Below are positions 9,661 through 17,676 of a stretch of DNA of 64,000 nucleotides, piece by piece. Below the pieces are notes generated by a model. It ran no database searches and was not told the origin of the DNA. It saw only the letters and a program-made list of their open reading frames with translations. This stretch comes from Halobaculum sp. MBLA0147 (lineage in GTDB: Archaea > Halobacteriota > Halobacteria > Halobacteriales > Haloferacaceae): positions 1,922,001 to 1,986,000 of the forward strand of contig NZ_JBGKAD010000001.1 of assembly GCF_041361345.1 (NCBI RefSeq), in the 5' to 3' direction. Positions within the stretch are counted from its first letter, which is position 1. Each line of letters begins with the position of its first letter. The position numbers and the translations under genes are program-made.

Positions 9661-9883
9661 CGTCGGTTGTCTGGGGCCGCCACGGGATCAACCTCCCGGA
9701 CGTTCCGCTCCGTGTGGGTCCCGTTCACAGGGGAGTCGTCACGAGTCTGCGCCCGTCGGCGTCGTCCGCTACGGGTGAGACTCGTCCGGGATCGTCCACC
9801 ACGAGACGGTTCCCCGAGTTGTCCGTCGCGAGTCGCCGACGGAACTGGAACCGTTCAAGTGTCGGGAGTGGTAGCGTCCGGGT

Positions 9884-10291
9884 ATGGACACGACAGACGC
9901 CGCGCCGACGGCGGGGGTCGCCGCCTGTCTCCTCGTCCTCGGGGCGTTGGCCGCGCCGTACCTGCTCCTCTCCGATCCGGGGACGGGACTCGGGGTCTAC
10001 TACAGCGACGGGCCACTCGGCGTCGGTGCCGTCGCGTTCCTCGCGGTGTTGTTGGTGATCGTCTTCCTCTCGGGACTCCAAGAGCGGACGCCACCCGACA
10101 CGGTCGCCGGGATCGCACTCGTCGGGGGGCTGGCGACGGTGGCGTTCGCGCTGGTGTGGGCGCTGTCCGTCGACCAGGGGAACGTCTTCTCCTTCTCGGC
10201 GGCGTGGATGTCGTGGCACCGCTGGCTCGTCGTCGGCCTCACCGGTCTCCTCCCGGCGAGCGCGGGTGTCTACGCCCGTGCCGTGTTGTAG
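9884..10291 (+). CDS. Four-helix haloarchaeal membrane protein
   Basis: A 135-residue protein with four predicted membrane helices (residues about 10-30, 47-66, 80-100 and 112-132) and very short loops; the third loop carries SAAWMSWHRW. Haloarchaeal genomes contain conserved four-helix proteins of this size without a known role. A T-rich element about 30 bases upstream of the ATG (TTCAAGTG) could serve as promoter. It is a single gene, followed directly by the SRP RNA gene region. Confidence 0.78.
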   Translation: MDTTDAAPTAGVAACLLVLGALAAPYLLLSDPGTGLGVYYSDGPLGVGAVAFLAVLLVIVFLSGLQERTPPDTVAGIALVGGLATVAFALVWALSVDQGNVFSFSAAWMSWHRWLVVGLTGLLPASAGVYARAVL

Positions 10292-10396
10292 TCCCGTGTC
10301 GTAGCCGACCGGGACCGGGCTCGGAACGCGGCGGAAGTCCACCTGACGCCGGGCCCGGAACCGCACGACGCGACCGGCCCGACGCCGTCCGTGGTC

Positions 10397-10411
10397 CGAA
10401 AGGCACTTACG
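10397..10411 (+). promoter_or_regulatory. Promoter of the SRP RNA (BRE/TATA)
   Basis: The sequence CGAAAGGCACTTACG has the purine-rich BRE followed by a TATA-like element that haloarchaeal stable RNA genes use. It is placed about 25 bases upstream of the inferred 5-prime end of the SRP RNA. Confidence 0.6.
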
Positions 10412-10432
10412 GAGACCCGGAGTAGACCTGCA

Positions 10433-10742
10433 CGGACTAGGTCGGGCAGTTAGGCCCTGCCCTCCACCCGTGAGGTAGTCTTCAGCGGGGACCGAACGCC
10501 GGCGGCGTCCGGGACGCCCCACGTGGGCCCCGGGAGCCGACGTCGAAACCTCGTCCGGCGGGGACAGCGGTCCACGGCGGCACACCCGCAGGGGTGTGTA
10601 CCCGTGGTTCGTCGGAGACACCGGGTCAGGCGCGGAAGCGAGCAGCCCACCTCCGGACGCCGGTCGCTCGTCGGGTCGCGGGGTGGAGGAGGCAACTGGG
10701 ACTCCCCGCGCGGGAACTCCCGGGCAACACCGGTCGTCCACA
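10433..10742 (+). ncRNA. ffs: Signal recognition particle RNA (7S RNA)
   Basis: RNA scaffold of the signal recognition particle, binding SRP54 and SRP19. The helix 8 signature is visible at 10624-10647: GGTCAGG, CGGAAG and AGCAGCC in the conserved asymmetric and symmetric loop order. At the 5-prime side a GGGCAG-TTAGGC-CTGCCC hairpin (helix 3) and a CCACCCGTGAGGTAG segment (helix 4) follow the Alu-domain layout. GCGGGGA near 10490 can pair with TCCCCGC near 10705 to close helix 5. The length of about 310 bases fits archaeal 7S RNA. Both ends are estimated from the promoter position and the structure, so they may be off by 5-15 bases. No protein-coding frame here is acidic. Confidence 0.88.
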
Positions 10743-10925
10743 CTCATACTCGGGTCCTCACTCGACCAGCCGTCGGCTCGCGGTCGCTCGTCCGATCGCG
10801 GTCGTCCGTCGGGCTCGCAGTCGCTCGCGGGCCGAGTGGCCGCACCGACTCGACAGGCGACGACTGTCGACCGGACGACTCGGAGAGGCGGAACCTTCGA
10901 CTGTCTCGCACCCGTACCGGTGTCT

Positions 10926-11207
10926 ATGTCCGAGGAGCCGACGACGGTCGAGGCCGACGGGATCACGGCCAGCTACGAGGAGACGGAGACGGAACGACTG
11001 CTCACCTTCCGCCGCGACGGGCGGACCGCCGCGGTCGCACAGAACGTCGAGGGGTACGCCATGCTGAAGGTGCGGCCGACGGCCGACGGCGACGAACTGG
11101 AACGCTACTACGGCTTCGACATGGCGCTGGACCACGCCGCGGAACTGCTCGGCGTCTCCCCGAACTCCCTGCCGGTGCCGGACCCCGCCAGCGACATGGG
11201 GATGTGA
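10926..11207 (+). CDS. Conserved haloarchaeal protein (DUF7111-like)
   Basis: A 93-residue acidic protein with a beta-rich core (GITASYEETETERLLTFRRD, GRTAAVAQNVEGYAMLKV) and a C-terminal LPVPDPASDMGM tail. It resembles the small haloarchaeal family that I recall as DUF7111; function unknown. The ATG was chosen because the longer in-frame reading upstream runs through the SRP RNA and is not acidic. It is transcribed in the same direction as the SRP RNA, with about 180 bases between. Confidence 0.82.
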   Translation: MSEEPTTVEADGITASYEETETERLLTFRRDGRTAAVAQNVEGYAMLKVRPTADGDELERYYGFDMALDHAAELLGVSPNSLPVPDPASDMGM

Positions 11208-11325
11208 GGGGTGGCCTGATCGAGACTCGGGTGTGCGGACGCGGGTCCGCAGACGGGTCTCCCGCGAGCGGGCACCCAGAGACGAGTGAACGCGTCCTAC
11301 GAGTGGACGACTCTCTCGACGCGGC

Positions 11326-11703
11326 TCAGATCGGTGCCGTCTGGTAGATCGCCAACAGACTGTTGACGAGGTACGCGACGACGACGATCAGCGTGAAGTG
11401 TGCGGCCGTCACCATCGCGGTCCGCCGCCGGTCGAACTCGTAGACGACGCTCACGACGACGAAGTCGACGACCAGCGCCGCGACGACGACGGCGAGCGTC
11501 GGCAGGAGTGCGGCGCCGAGACCGACGACGGTCATGGCGACCCCGGGGACGATCGCCCGCGGCAGGTCCACCTCGCCGGTGACGTAGTAGACGGCCGTGT
11601 TGGCCAACAGCGTCGACAGTGTCGCGATCACGAGGAAGCCGCCGACGACGCGGACACCACCCAACTGGAGTGGGGTGATCGCGGCGGAGAGCGGTTCGGA
11701 CAC
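11326..11703 (-). CDS. Haloarchaeal membrane protein
   Basis: A 125-residue protein with four hydrophobic segments (residues about 18-38, 48-68, 68-88 and 100-120) and few charges outside YEFDRRRTA. It starts 3 bases after the stop codon of the TBP gene on the same strand, so it is probably co-transcribed with tbp. Homologues next to TBP genes would support a conserved pair; the function is not visible. Confidence 0.8.
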   Translation of the reverse strand: MSEPLSAAITPLQLGGVRVVGGFLVIATLSTLLANTAVYYVTGEVDLPRAIVPGVAMTVVGLGAALLPTLAVVVAALVVDFVVVSVVYEFDRRRTAMVTAAHFTLIVVVAYLVNSLLAIYQTAPI

Positions 11704-11706
11704 GAC

Positions 11707-12267
11707 TCACCCCACCAACCCGAGTTCGGTCAACCGTTCGGTCACACCTTCGACGGCGGTCGCGGCGTCTTCGTGGCTGGTCGCGCCGGTGACGACCACC
11801 TTCCCGGAGCCGAACAGCAGTGTCACCACGTCCGGCGTCTCCATGCGGTAGACGAGTCCCGGGAACTGTTCCGGCTCGTACTCGATCTGCTCGAGTCCCA
11901 GCCCGATGGCGACCGCCTCGAGGTTGAGCGTGGTCTCCACGTCGGCGGAGGTGACGACGTTCTGGATCGTCGGCGCTGGCTCGTCCGCAACGGGAATCTC
12001 CAGGTCGGCGAGACGGTCGAACACCTCGCGGACGGCCTCGTGCGCCGCCGCGACCGACGCCGCGCCGGTGACGACCACCTTCCCCGAACGGAACAACAGT
12101 GTCGCACAGTCGGGGTCGTCCAGTCGGTAGACGAGTCCCGGGAACTGTTCGGGATCGTAGTCCGCTCCGGGCAGGTCCATCGCCAACTCCAAGAGGTCCA
12201 ACTCCTGCCCGACACTCGTCGAGGCGACGACGTTCTCCGTCTCCAGCGTCTCCGTCGGGTCGCCCAT
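11707..12267 (-). CDS. tbp: TATA-box-binding protein
   Basis: General transcription factor that binds the TATA box and recruits TFB and RNA polymerase. The 186-residue protein consists of the two direct repeats of the TBP saddle: each has an NVV(A/T)S start, a YxPEQFPGLVYR segment, a (D/T)LLFxSGKVVVTGA segment and a closing helix. The ATG at MGDPTETLETENVV gives the standard length. Longer in-frame reading upstream is basic and antisense to a regulator gene. Haloarchaea often carry several TBPs. This copy has intact repeats and is probably functional. Confidence 0.96.
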   Translation of the reverse strand: MGDPTETLETENVVASTSVGQELDLLELAMDLPGADYDPEQFPGLVYRLDDPDCATLLFRSGKVVVTGAASVAAAHEAVREVFDRLADLEIPVADEPAPTIQNVVTSADVETTLNLEAVAIGLGLEQIEYEPEQFPGLVYRMETPDVVTLLFGSGKVVVTGATSHEDAATAVEGVTERLTELGLVG

Positions 12268-12375
12268 CGACCGACTACAGGGTGTCGCCGCCGATAAGTC
12301 GGTCGGTACGGGTGTCCTCGCGTCCCTCGACCACCACGACGGGACAGGCTCAAAGACACGTTTGAACAACCAAGA

Positions 12376-12384
12376 GATATTTAC
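12376..12384 (+). promoter_or_regulatory. TATA box of the ArsR-type regulator
   Basis: GATATTTAC lies about 27 bases before the GTG at 12407. This spacing implies a leaderless mRNA and decides the start codon against the upstream in-frame TTG. Confidence 0.65.
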
Positions 12385-12406
12385 CGGGTTTCCCCGAGGT
12401 GTACGT

Positions 12407-13027
12407 GTGAGCAGTCTCTTTCCGCGCGACACAGACGAGGAGTGGGCACCCAGCGAGGAGGTGAGAGTCGTGGGGCTCGACGACGAGTGTGGGGACGTGT
12501 TCGAGACGCTCTCGAACGACACGCGTCGCGAGCTGTTGCGGGCGCTGTACGAGTCGCCGCGGACGGAGACGGAGCTGGCGGAGACGCTCGACACGTCGGT
12601 CCAGAACGTCGACTACCACCTCGGCATCCTCCAGGAGGCGGACCTCGTCGAGGTCTCCTCGGTCAGGTACTCCGAGAAACGCCGGGAGATGGACGTGTAC
12701 GCTCCCGCAGTCGAGTCGCTGGCGATCGTCGTCTCCGACGACGAGACGACCAGTTCCTCGATCCGCGACACCCTCGCACGACTCGTCGGCGGGTTGGCGG
12801 TCGTCGGCCTCGCGAGTCTGGCCGTCGACGAACTCCTCGCGCGGGTGGTCTCACCCCGCCCGACGGAGTCCGCCCTGGCGCTCGACTCCTCCGGGAGTGT
12901 GGCGGCGACGCCGACGCTGTTCCTCTCGCCGGGTGGCGCACTGTTCCTCGTCGCCGCGACGGCACTGTGTACACTGGCACTCTGGCGGCACCGCGATCAC
13001 CTCTCCGACCGACTTCCCGAGCGGTGA
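12407..13027 (+). CDS. ArsR-family winged-helix protein with membrane anchor
   Basis: A 206-residue probable transcription regulator. Residues about 30-95 form a winged helix-turn-helix (CGDVFETLSNDTRRELLRAL, then TETELAETLDTSVQNVDYHL, GILQEADLVEV). The C-terminal half has two predicted membrane helices (ARLVGGLAVVGLASLAVDEL and GGALFLVAATALCTLALW). Haloarchaea have many such membrane-tethered HTH proteins. The GTG start is set by the TATA box. It is divergent from the tbp gene across about 140 bases, so the two promoters may influence each other. Ligand and targets are unknown. Confidence 0.85.
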   Translation: MSSLFPRDTDEEWAPSEEVRVVGLDDECGDVFETLSNDTRRELLRALYESPRTETELAETLDTSVQNVDYHLGILQEADLVEVSSVRYSEKRREMDVYAPAVESLAIVVSDDETTSSSIRDTLARLVGGLAVVGLASLAVDELLARVVSPRPTESALALDSSGSVAATPTLFLSPGGALFLVAATALCTLALWRHRDHLSDRLPER

Positions 13028-13081
13028 GGTGGCGGCCGTGCGGCACGAGGTGGATCGCTCCGAAACCCGAGTTCCCGCCCG

Positions 13082-14209
13082 CTACAGCGGCTCGCCCAGC
13101 ACCTCGTAGCCGGAGGCGTCGAGGTGGTACGCGGCCGTCCCGAGGCTGACACGGTACGCCGTCGCGTCCGCGCAGTTGTCGCCGGGTGTCCCACGGCCGG
13201 CAGTCGGGTCGCCGTGAGTGACGAGCGAGACGAGGTAGGCGTCGCCGTCGACCAGGGTGAACGCGACGCCGCCGGAGTCACCCGGTGCGGCGGCGGCGCT
13301 CCCGCGGACCCCGTGCCCGTCGAACGAGGGCAGTTCCGAGTGGTAGCCGGCGTCGACGTGGTACTTCCCGAGTCCACCGGTGGTCTCGCCGGTGACCGTT
13401 CCCATCGTCCGGTAGCCGTCGAACGGGTCGGTCACGCGCGTCGCGATCCCGGACTCCGTCACCCAGCCGGCGATCTCGTAGGTGTCGTACTCCCCACGGA
13501 TCTCGTTGTCCACCGTCCGATCCGTCTCGAGGACCGCCGTGTCGGTCGGCGACTCGCGACTCGCGACACGGCCGATCCGCTGGAGGTCGCCGTCGGACTC
13601 GTCGCCGTACACCGTCTCGTCGTCGAACACGTGGTCGGCCGAGAGCAGTCGCCGCTCTCCCCCGTGGCGCACCGGCCACCCGGTCGAGCCGACGGGGCCG
13701 TCGGGGCCGTCGCCGACGCGGAGCCCACCGGCGACGGCGTCGTACTCGTGACGGTGACACAGCGCCGTGGGGTAGTCGCCACGACTGCTCGTCTCCACCG
13801 GCACGCCGTCGACACGTGCCGGGAGTTCGGCGGCGACCGCCGACGCCGCACCGCTCGCGCCGCCGCCCTTGCCGCCGGAACTCCCGTCGTCGCGGACACC
13901 GACGTCGATCGCGAACCCGCGACGGCCGCCGTACCGTTCGGTCCCGGCGCGGAGTCCCACGTCGACGACGCCGGCCGTCCCGAGCAGTCGGTCGGCCACG
14001 CGGTTCCGCGCTCGTCGTGCCCGCAGTCGGTGTTCGTTCCACGCCGCCGGCACGTGGCGCCACCGTTCGACGCCGTCCGGACTCGCCAGTGTCGGCAGGC
14101 GCACTGTGCCACCGTCGTCGCTGCCATGACCGACCGTCGGCACCAGACTCGCCCCCAGCAAGCCGAGTGCGTCGCGGCGGTCGATCTGTCGGGTCGGTTG
14201 GTCGTTCAC
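13082..14209 (-). CDS. Tat-exported trypsin-like serine protease
   Basis: Probable secreted serine peptidase of the chymotrypsin fold, 375 residues. The N-terminus carries twin arginines and a hydrophobic segment (DRRDALGLLGASLVP), a Tat-type signal. A catalytic triad can be proposed: His in SADHVFDD, Asp in SPTDTAVLE and Ser in APGDSGGVAF, in the correct order. The His motif is unusual because family members normally read (T/S)AAH. A Gly/Ser-rich segment (DGSSGGKGGGASG) sits in the middle. The GTG start fits the signal peptide better than an ATG 39 bases upstream. A related protein is encoded at 36766-37950. Substrate unknown. Confidence 0.8.
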   Translation of the reverse strand: MNDQPTRQIDRRDALGLLGASLVPTVGHGSDDGGTVRLPTLASPDGVERWRHVPAAWNEHRLRARRARNRVADRLLGTAGVVDVGLRAGTERYGGRRGFAIDVGVRDDGSSGGKGGGASGAASAVAAELPARVDGVPVETSSRGDYPTALCHRHEYDAVAGGLRVGDGPDGPVGSTGWPVRHGGERRLLSADHVFDDETVYGDESDGDLQRIGRVASRESPTDTAVLETDRTVDNEIRGEYDTYEIAGWVTESGIATRVTDPFDGYRTMGTVTGETTGGLGKYHVDAGYHSELPSFDGHGVRGSAAAAPGDSGGVAFTLVDGDAYLVSLVTHGDPTAGRGTPGDNCADATAYRVSLGTAAYHLDASGYEVLGEPL

Positions 14210-14466
14210 GGGAGGGCACCTCCGTCGTGTGTCGTCGCCGCCGTCCACTCCGGGTGGACACGTCGCGACCGCTCCGGTTCCATCTGTGGTGTCCGCGTCG
14301 CGTCGCCGGCGGCGGCGACTGTTCTCGTCGTCGTTTCACGACCACCCGACAGTTAAATCCACACCATCCGTGCAGGGATCGCAAACGTCTCCTGGTGTGT
14401 GGCGAGTCGTGTGTCGGCGTCGTTCGGCGTGCCCGACGGGTGGTTCGGTGTGGTCGACCGGGTGCA

Positions 14467-14517
14467 GTTTCCGTCGACCCCCGAGGGTCGTGGGGGTGAT
14501 TGTGGGTCGACGGAAAC
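14467..14517. promoter_or_regulatory. Inverted repeat in the CRISPR leader
   Basis: GTTTCCGTCGACCC (14467-14480) and its exact reverse complement GGGTCGACGGAAAC (14504-14517) flank a 23-base G-rich loop, 52 bases before the first CRISPR repeat. The position suits a leader-recognition site for spacer acquisition or an operator; this is inference. Confidence 0.7.
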
Positions 14518-14543
14518 AGTTAGCTGGGATGCGGTAGTAGGGC

Positions 14544-14568
14544 CGCTTAAGTGCCCGAACTGGGCACG
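14544..14568 (+). promoter_or_regulatory. CRISPR leader promoter and leader-repeat junction
   Basis: A TATA-like CGCTTAAG lies 18-25 bases before repeat 1, so transcription should begin close to the first repeat. A 6-bp hairpin (GTGCCC at 14551-14556 and GGGCAC at 14562-14567) abuts the first repeat. Confidence 0.55.
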
Positions 14569-15270
14569 GTTCCAGACGAACCCGTTGTGGGGTTGAAGCT
14601 GATGGGTCAGACGAGCATTACCCTCGGGGTTGCGTTCCAGACGAACCCGTTGTGGGGTTGAAGCAGCCAGATGGACAGCCGGGTCGTCGTCCCGTGGAGG
14701 TTCCAGACGAACCCGTTGTGGGGTTGAAGCCTGCCGGGAACTCGCCACGAGGGAGCGAGAAGTAGCGTTCCAGACGAACCCGTTGTGGGGTTGAAGCCGG
14801 CGGCCGCGAGCAGTCCTGCCCACGCAATCGCGATGGTTCCAGACGAACCCGTTGTGGGGTTGAAGCCATCTTCGACGGCGTCTCTGCCGAGCGGTCCGAC
14901 ACCGGTTCCAGACGAACCCGTTGTGGGGTTGAAGCCGGCAGTCGGTGGCCGGCTACATCGAGGAAGCCGAGGGTTCCAGACGAACCCGTTGTGGGGTTGA
15001 AGCGTCGTGATCGCGCTCGTGCTGATCATCAGCTTCCTGGTTCCAGATGAACCCGTTGTGGGGTTGAAGCCGGGTGAGGTTTCCCGGTCCTGAGCGCGTG
15101 AGGCGGTTCCAGATGAACCCGTTGTGGGGTTGAAACTCTGTGTCTGGTGACGCGCTCACGATCAGCCACCTGTTCCAGATGAACCCATTGTGGGGTTGAA
15201 GCGTCGTGATCTGTGAGGACCGGATCACAGAAGAATTCGTTCCAGATGAACCCGTTGTGGGGTTTGAAGC
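14569..15270 (+). CRISPR. CRISPR array, 11 repeats and 10 spacers, no cas genes nearby
   Basis: Repeats begin at 14569, 14634, 14700, 14767, 14836, 14905, 14973, 15040, 15106, 15172 and 15239. Each is 31 bases and starts GTTCCAGACGAACCCG, ending TTGTGGGGTTGAAGC. The inner AACCC/GGGTT stem and the GTTGAAGC 3-prime end match the haloarchaeal type I-B pattern, in which the last 8 bases become the crRNA handle, so the array reads on the plus strand with the leader at the left. Spacers are 34-38 bases. The first seven repeats are identical. Repeats 8-11 share a C-to-T change at position 9, repeat 9 ends GAAAC, repeat 10 has CATTG, and repeat 11 has one extra T. This is the expected decay at the leader-distal end. 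No cas gene is present in the window. Confidence 0.97.
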
Positions 15271-15409
15271 TGTCACGGGACCGAACCAGCCCGAGGAGGA
15301 GCAAACCCGAAGTCGCTACGCGACCACCGCGGATACAGTGACCCACCTCTCGACGGAGCGCGATCACCACACTGTCGAGCACCCAGCCACGAGACCGCTC
15401 CAGACGAGC

Positions 15410-16027
15410 GTGTACGACTGGTGGAGTCGCCACCCGCGAGCGATGCGACTCCTGTACGCGCTGTCGTTCCTCGGGCGGGAGTCGACGTTCCGAGACCGTG
15501 CACGCGACGCACTCGCTCCGGCGCCCGGCGAGCGACTGCTGGAACTCGGCTGTGGCGACGGACGGGCGTTGCCACACCTCGCGGCCGCCGTCGGACCCGA
15601 CGGCCACGTCCTCGGACTCGACGCCAGCGAGGGGATGACGACCGCTGCGGCGGCGCGGACGGCGAGCGACGACACCGTGTCCGTCGTGCGCGGTGACGGG
15701 CGACGGCTCCCCGTCCCCGACGGCACACTCGACGGCGCGTACTCCGCGATGGCGCTGTCGGCCGTCCCGGAGCCGGCAGCCGCGGTCGACGCCGTCCACG
15801 CCGCACTCCACCCCGGCGGCCGCTACGTCGTGTTGGACGCGCGACCGTTCGCCGACGGCCCGTTGCGCGCGATCGACGCCCTCACCGTCCCGATCTCGCG
15901 GCGACTCACCGACTGGGTGCCGAGTGTCGACCTGGTCGCGACGCTCCGCGACCGGTTCGAGACGGTGAGTGTCGACACCTACAACGCCGGGTCGATCGTC
16001 CTGGTCCGTGCCGAGCGGGGCGACTGA
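15410..16027 (+). CDS. Class I SAM-dependent methyltransferase
   Basis: A 205-residue Rossmann-fold methyltransferase. Motif I is LLELGCGDGRALPHL. An acidic residue follows in VLGLDASEGM (motif II), then GDGRRLPVPDGTLDGAYSAM (motif III) and HPGGRYVVLDARPF. The GTG before YDWWSRHPRAMRLLYAL was chosen because it starts the conserved helix. In-frame starts upstream at 15338 or inside the last CRISPR spacer would add a non-conserved extension. The substrate is not identifiable; relatives act on small molecules or quinone/lipid precursors. Confidence 0.85.
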   Translation: MYDWWSRHPRAMRLLYALSFLGRESTFRDRARDALAPAPGERLLELGCGDGRALPHLAAAVGPDGHVLGLDASEGMTTAAAARTASDDTVSVVRGDGRRLPVPDGTLDGAYSAMALSAVPEPAAAVDAVHAALHPGGRYVVLDARPFADGPLRAIDALTVPISRRLTDWVPSVDLVATLRDRFETVSVDTYNAGSIVLVRAERGD

Positions 16028-16180
16028 GACGGACGGGCTAGACAAAAACCGGAGGAGATCGAACGACGGTGGAGGAGACCGGACGAGGCTGGAGAGTGGG
16101 ACACCCACCACGAGTGGTGCTGTCCGTCCACCGCGACGGACCGCGACGACGTTTTGATCCGGGCGCCCGTACGTCGCGGC

Positions 16181-17107
16181 GTGCGCGAGAGCGAACGGGC
16201 GACGGCGTCGACGGCGGCAGACACCACGAGCACCGCCGAGACCGCCGACCACCACACCGCCCACGAGGAGCCCGATCGGTCTCCGGTGGCGGTCGCCAGA
16301 CGACTCCTCGACGCGACGCGACGGAGCGGCGCCGCCGACGGCGCCACCGGCACGAGTGGCGACGGCGCTGCCGATACGAGTGGCGACGGTGCCGCCGACA
16401 CGAGTGGCGACGGCGCTGCCGACACGAGTGCCGACGAGGCGGTGATCGACGGGGCGGGCGTCGACGAGGCGCTCGCCGAGTTGGCGGCGTTGTCGTCGAC
16501 CGCGCTGGCGCCGGTCCGCGAGGATCGCGCGACGGCGCTGGCGTTCTGGCTCACGCTGTACAACGCCGGCACGCAGGTGTTGCTCGCTCGCGAGCCCGAG
16601 CGGTACGAGAGTCGCCTGCGCGGGGTGCGGTTCTTCGGGTACGAGTGGCTCGAGATCGACGGCGAGTGGCTGAGTCTCGACGACATCGAACACGGCATCC
16701 TGCGCGGCTCGCAGTCGAAGTACGGCCTCGGCTACCTCCCGCGGCTGCCGGTCGTCTCCGTCGACGCGTTCGAGCGCCGCTACCGCCTGGCGAGTGTCGA
16801 CCCGCGGATCCACTTCGCGCTCAACTGTGGCGCGGCCAGCTGTCCGCCGATCCGCTACTACGACCCGGGCGAGATCGACACGCAACTGGATCTGGCGACC
16901 GCGGGCTACCTCGACGCGACGGTCGAGTACGACCCGGACGCGGGCGTCGTCACCGTCCCGGCGCCGTTCCGGTGGTACCCCGGCGACTTCGCGGACCCCG
17001 TTGCGTTCCTGCAGCGGTACGACGCCGTGCCGGCGGACGCCGAGCCACGGCTCCAGTACGAGTCGTGGGACTGGTCGCGGGCTCCCGGGAAGTTCGCGAG
17101 CGAGTGA
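16181..17107 (+). CDS. DUF547 domain protein
   Basis: A 308-residue protein. The C-terminal 210 residues form a DUF547 domain: FWLTLYNAGTQVLL, a central GSQSKYGLGYLPRL stretch, and HFALNCGAASCPPIRYY with the conserved CGAxSCP motif. That motif resembles a cysteine-peptidase-like active site, although DUF547 has no proven activity. Residues about 55-90 hold a tandem repeat (units of GDGAADTS) from a nucleotide repeat, giving a probably disordered linker. GTG start with a T-rich box about 27 bases upstream (GTTTTGATC). It stands alone. Confidence 0.87.
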   Translation: MRESERATASTAADTTSTAETADHHTAHEEPDRSPVAVARRLLDATRRSGAADGATGTSGDGAADTSGDGAADTSGDGAADTSADEAVIDGAGVDEALAELAALSSTALAPVREDRATALAFWLTLYNAGTQVLLAREPERYESRLRGVRFFGYEWLEIDGEWLSLDDIEHGILRGSQSKYGLGYLPRLPVVSVDAFERRYRLASVDPRIHFALNCGAASCPPIRYYDPGEIDTQLDLATAGYLDATVEYDPDAGVVTVPAPFRWYPGDFADPVAFLQRYDAVPADAEPRLQYESWDWSRAPGKFASE

Positions 17108-17141
17108 CGCGCCGAGAAACCGTGTCGAGGAGAGCGGTCGC

Positions 17142-17609
17142 TCACTCTCGACCGTCTCCGTCGGTGTGCTCCACCCGTCCACCCCAGTCGCGGTCGCCGG
17201 TGGGGACGACCATCCCCTTCGAGGTCGGGGCCGTCTCCTCGAATCCCCAGTGCTCGTAGAAGCCGTCGACGTCCGACAGGAGGTTGACGTACGCGCCGTC
17301 GGGCGCGTTCGCGGCGAGGTACGAGACGACGGCGTCCACGAGTCGCGTCCCCAGCCCACGCCGTTGGTGGTCGGGGTGAACGACCACGTCACAGACGTGG
17401 AACACGGTCGCCCCGTCGCCCACGACGCGCGCCATCCCGACCGTCTCGCCGCTCGGCTCGTGAACGGCGGAGACCCCGTACAGACTCTCCGGGAGACCGC
17501 GTTCGGCCGCGTCCACCGACCGTGGCGGCACGTCGACCGCTCGACGGAGTTCGACGAACCGTGCCGGTTCCGGCAGCGTCTCCGACAGCGTGTACGTGTG
17601 CTCGGTCAC
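17142..17609 (-). CDS. GNAT-family N-acetyltransferase
   Basis: A 155-residue acetyl-CoA-dependent transferase. Motif A is clear: VCDVVVHPDHQRRGLGTRLVD, that is V-x-x-x-x-Q/R-x-x-G-x-G/A (written here as VVVHPDHQ and RRGLGTRL). A Tyr-containing segment DGFYEHWGFEETAPTSKGM follows, typical of the GNAT C-terminal strand and helix. Length and layout fit a single-domain enzyme. The acceptor substrate cannot be told. Convergent with the DUF547 gene. Confidence 0.9.
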   Translation of the reverse strand: MTEHTYTLSETLPEPARFVELRRAVDVPPRSVDAAERGLPESLYGVSAVHEPSGETVGMARVVGDGATVFHVCDVVVHPDHQRRGLGTRLVDAVVSYLAANAPDGAYVNLLSDVDGFYEHWGFEETAPTSKGMVVPTGDRDWGGRVEHTDGDGRE

Positions 17610-17676
17610 GTCGAGAGCCAGCGCTTCGAGCCTGTTGAGTGCTCGCTGAAATCCATTTCAGCGAGTTGCCACGCTG

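Noticed and set aside
10523-11207. Coding frames through the SRP RNA gene
   Set aside because: The frames are basic and overlap the conserved helix 8 signature; only the last 93 codons, from the ATG at 10926, look like a real protein.
14569-16027. Methyltransferase gene starting inside the CRISPR array (ATG at 15206)
   Set aside because: The first 22 codons would be spacer and repeat sequence; later GTG codons give the conserved N-terminus.
15029-17392. Minus-strand frame of 787 codons across the CRISPR end, methyltransferase and DUF547 genes
   Set aside because: It translates CRISPR repeats into a repeated peptide and is antisense to two well-supported genes.
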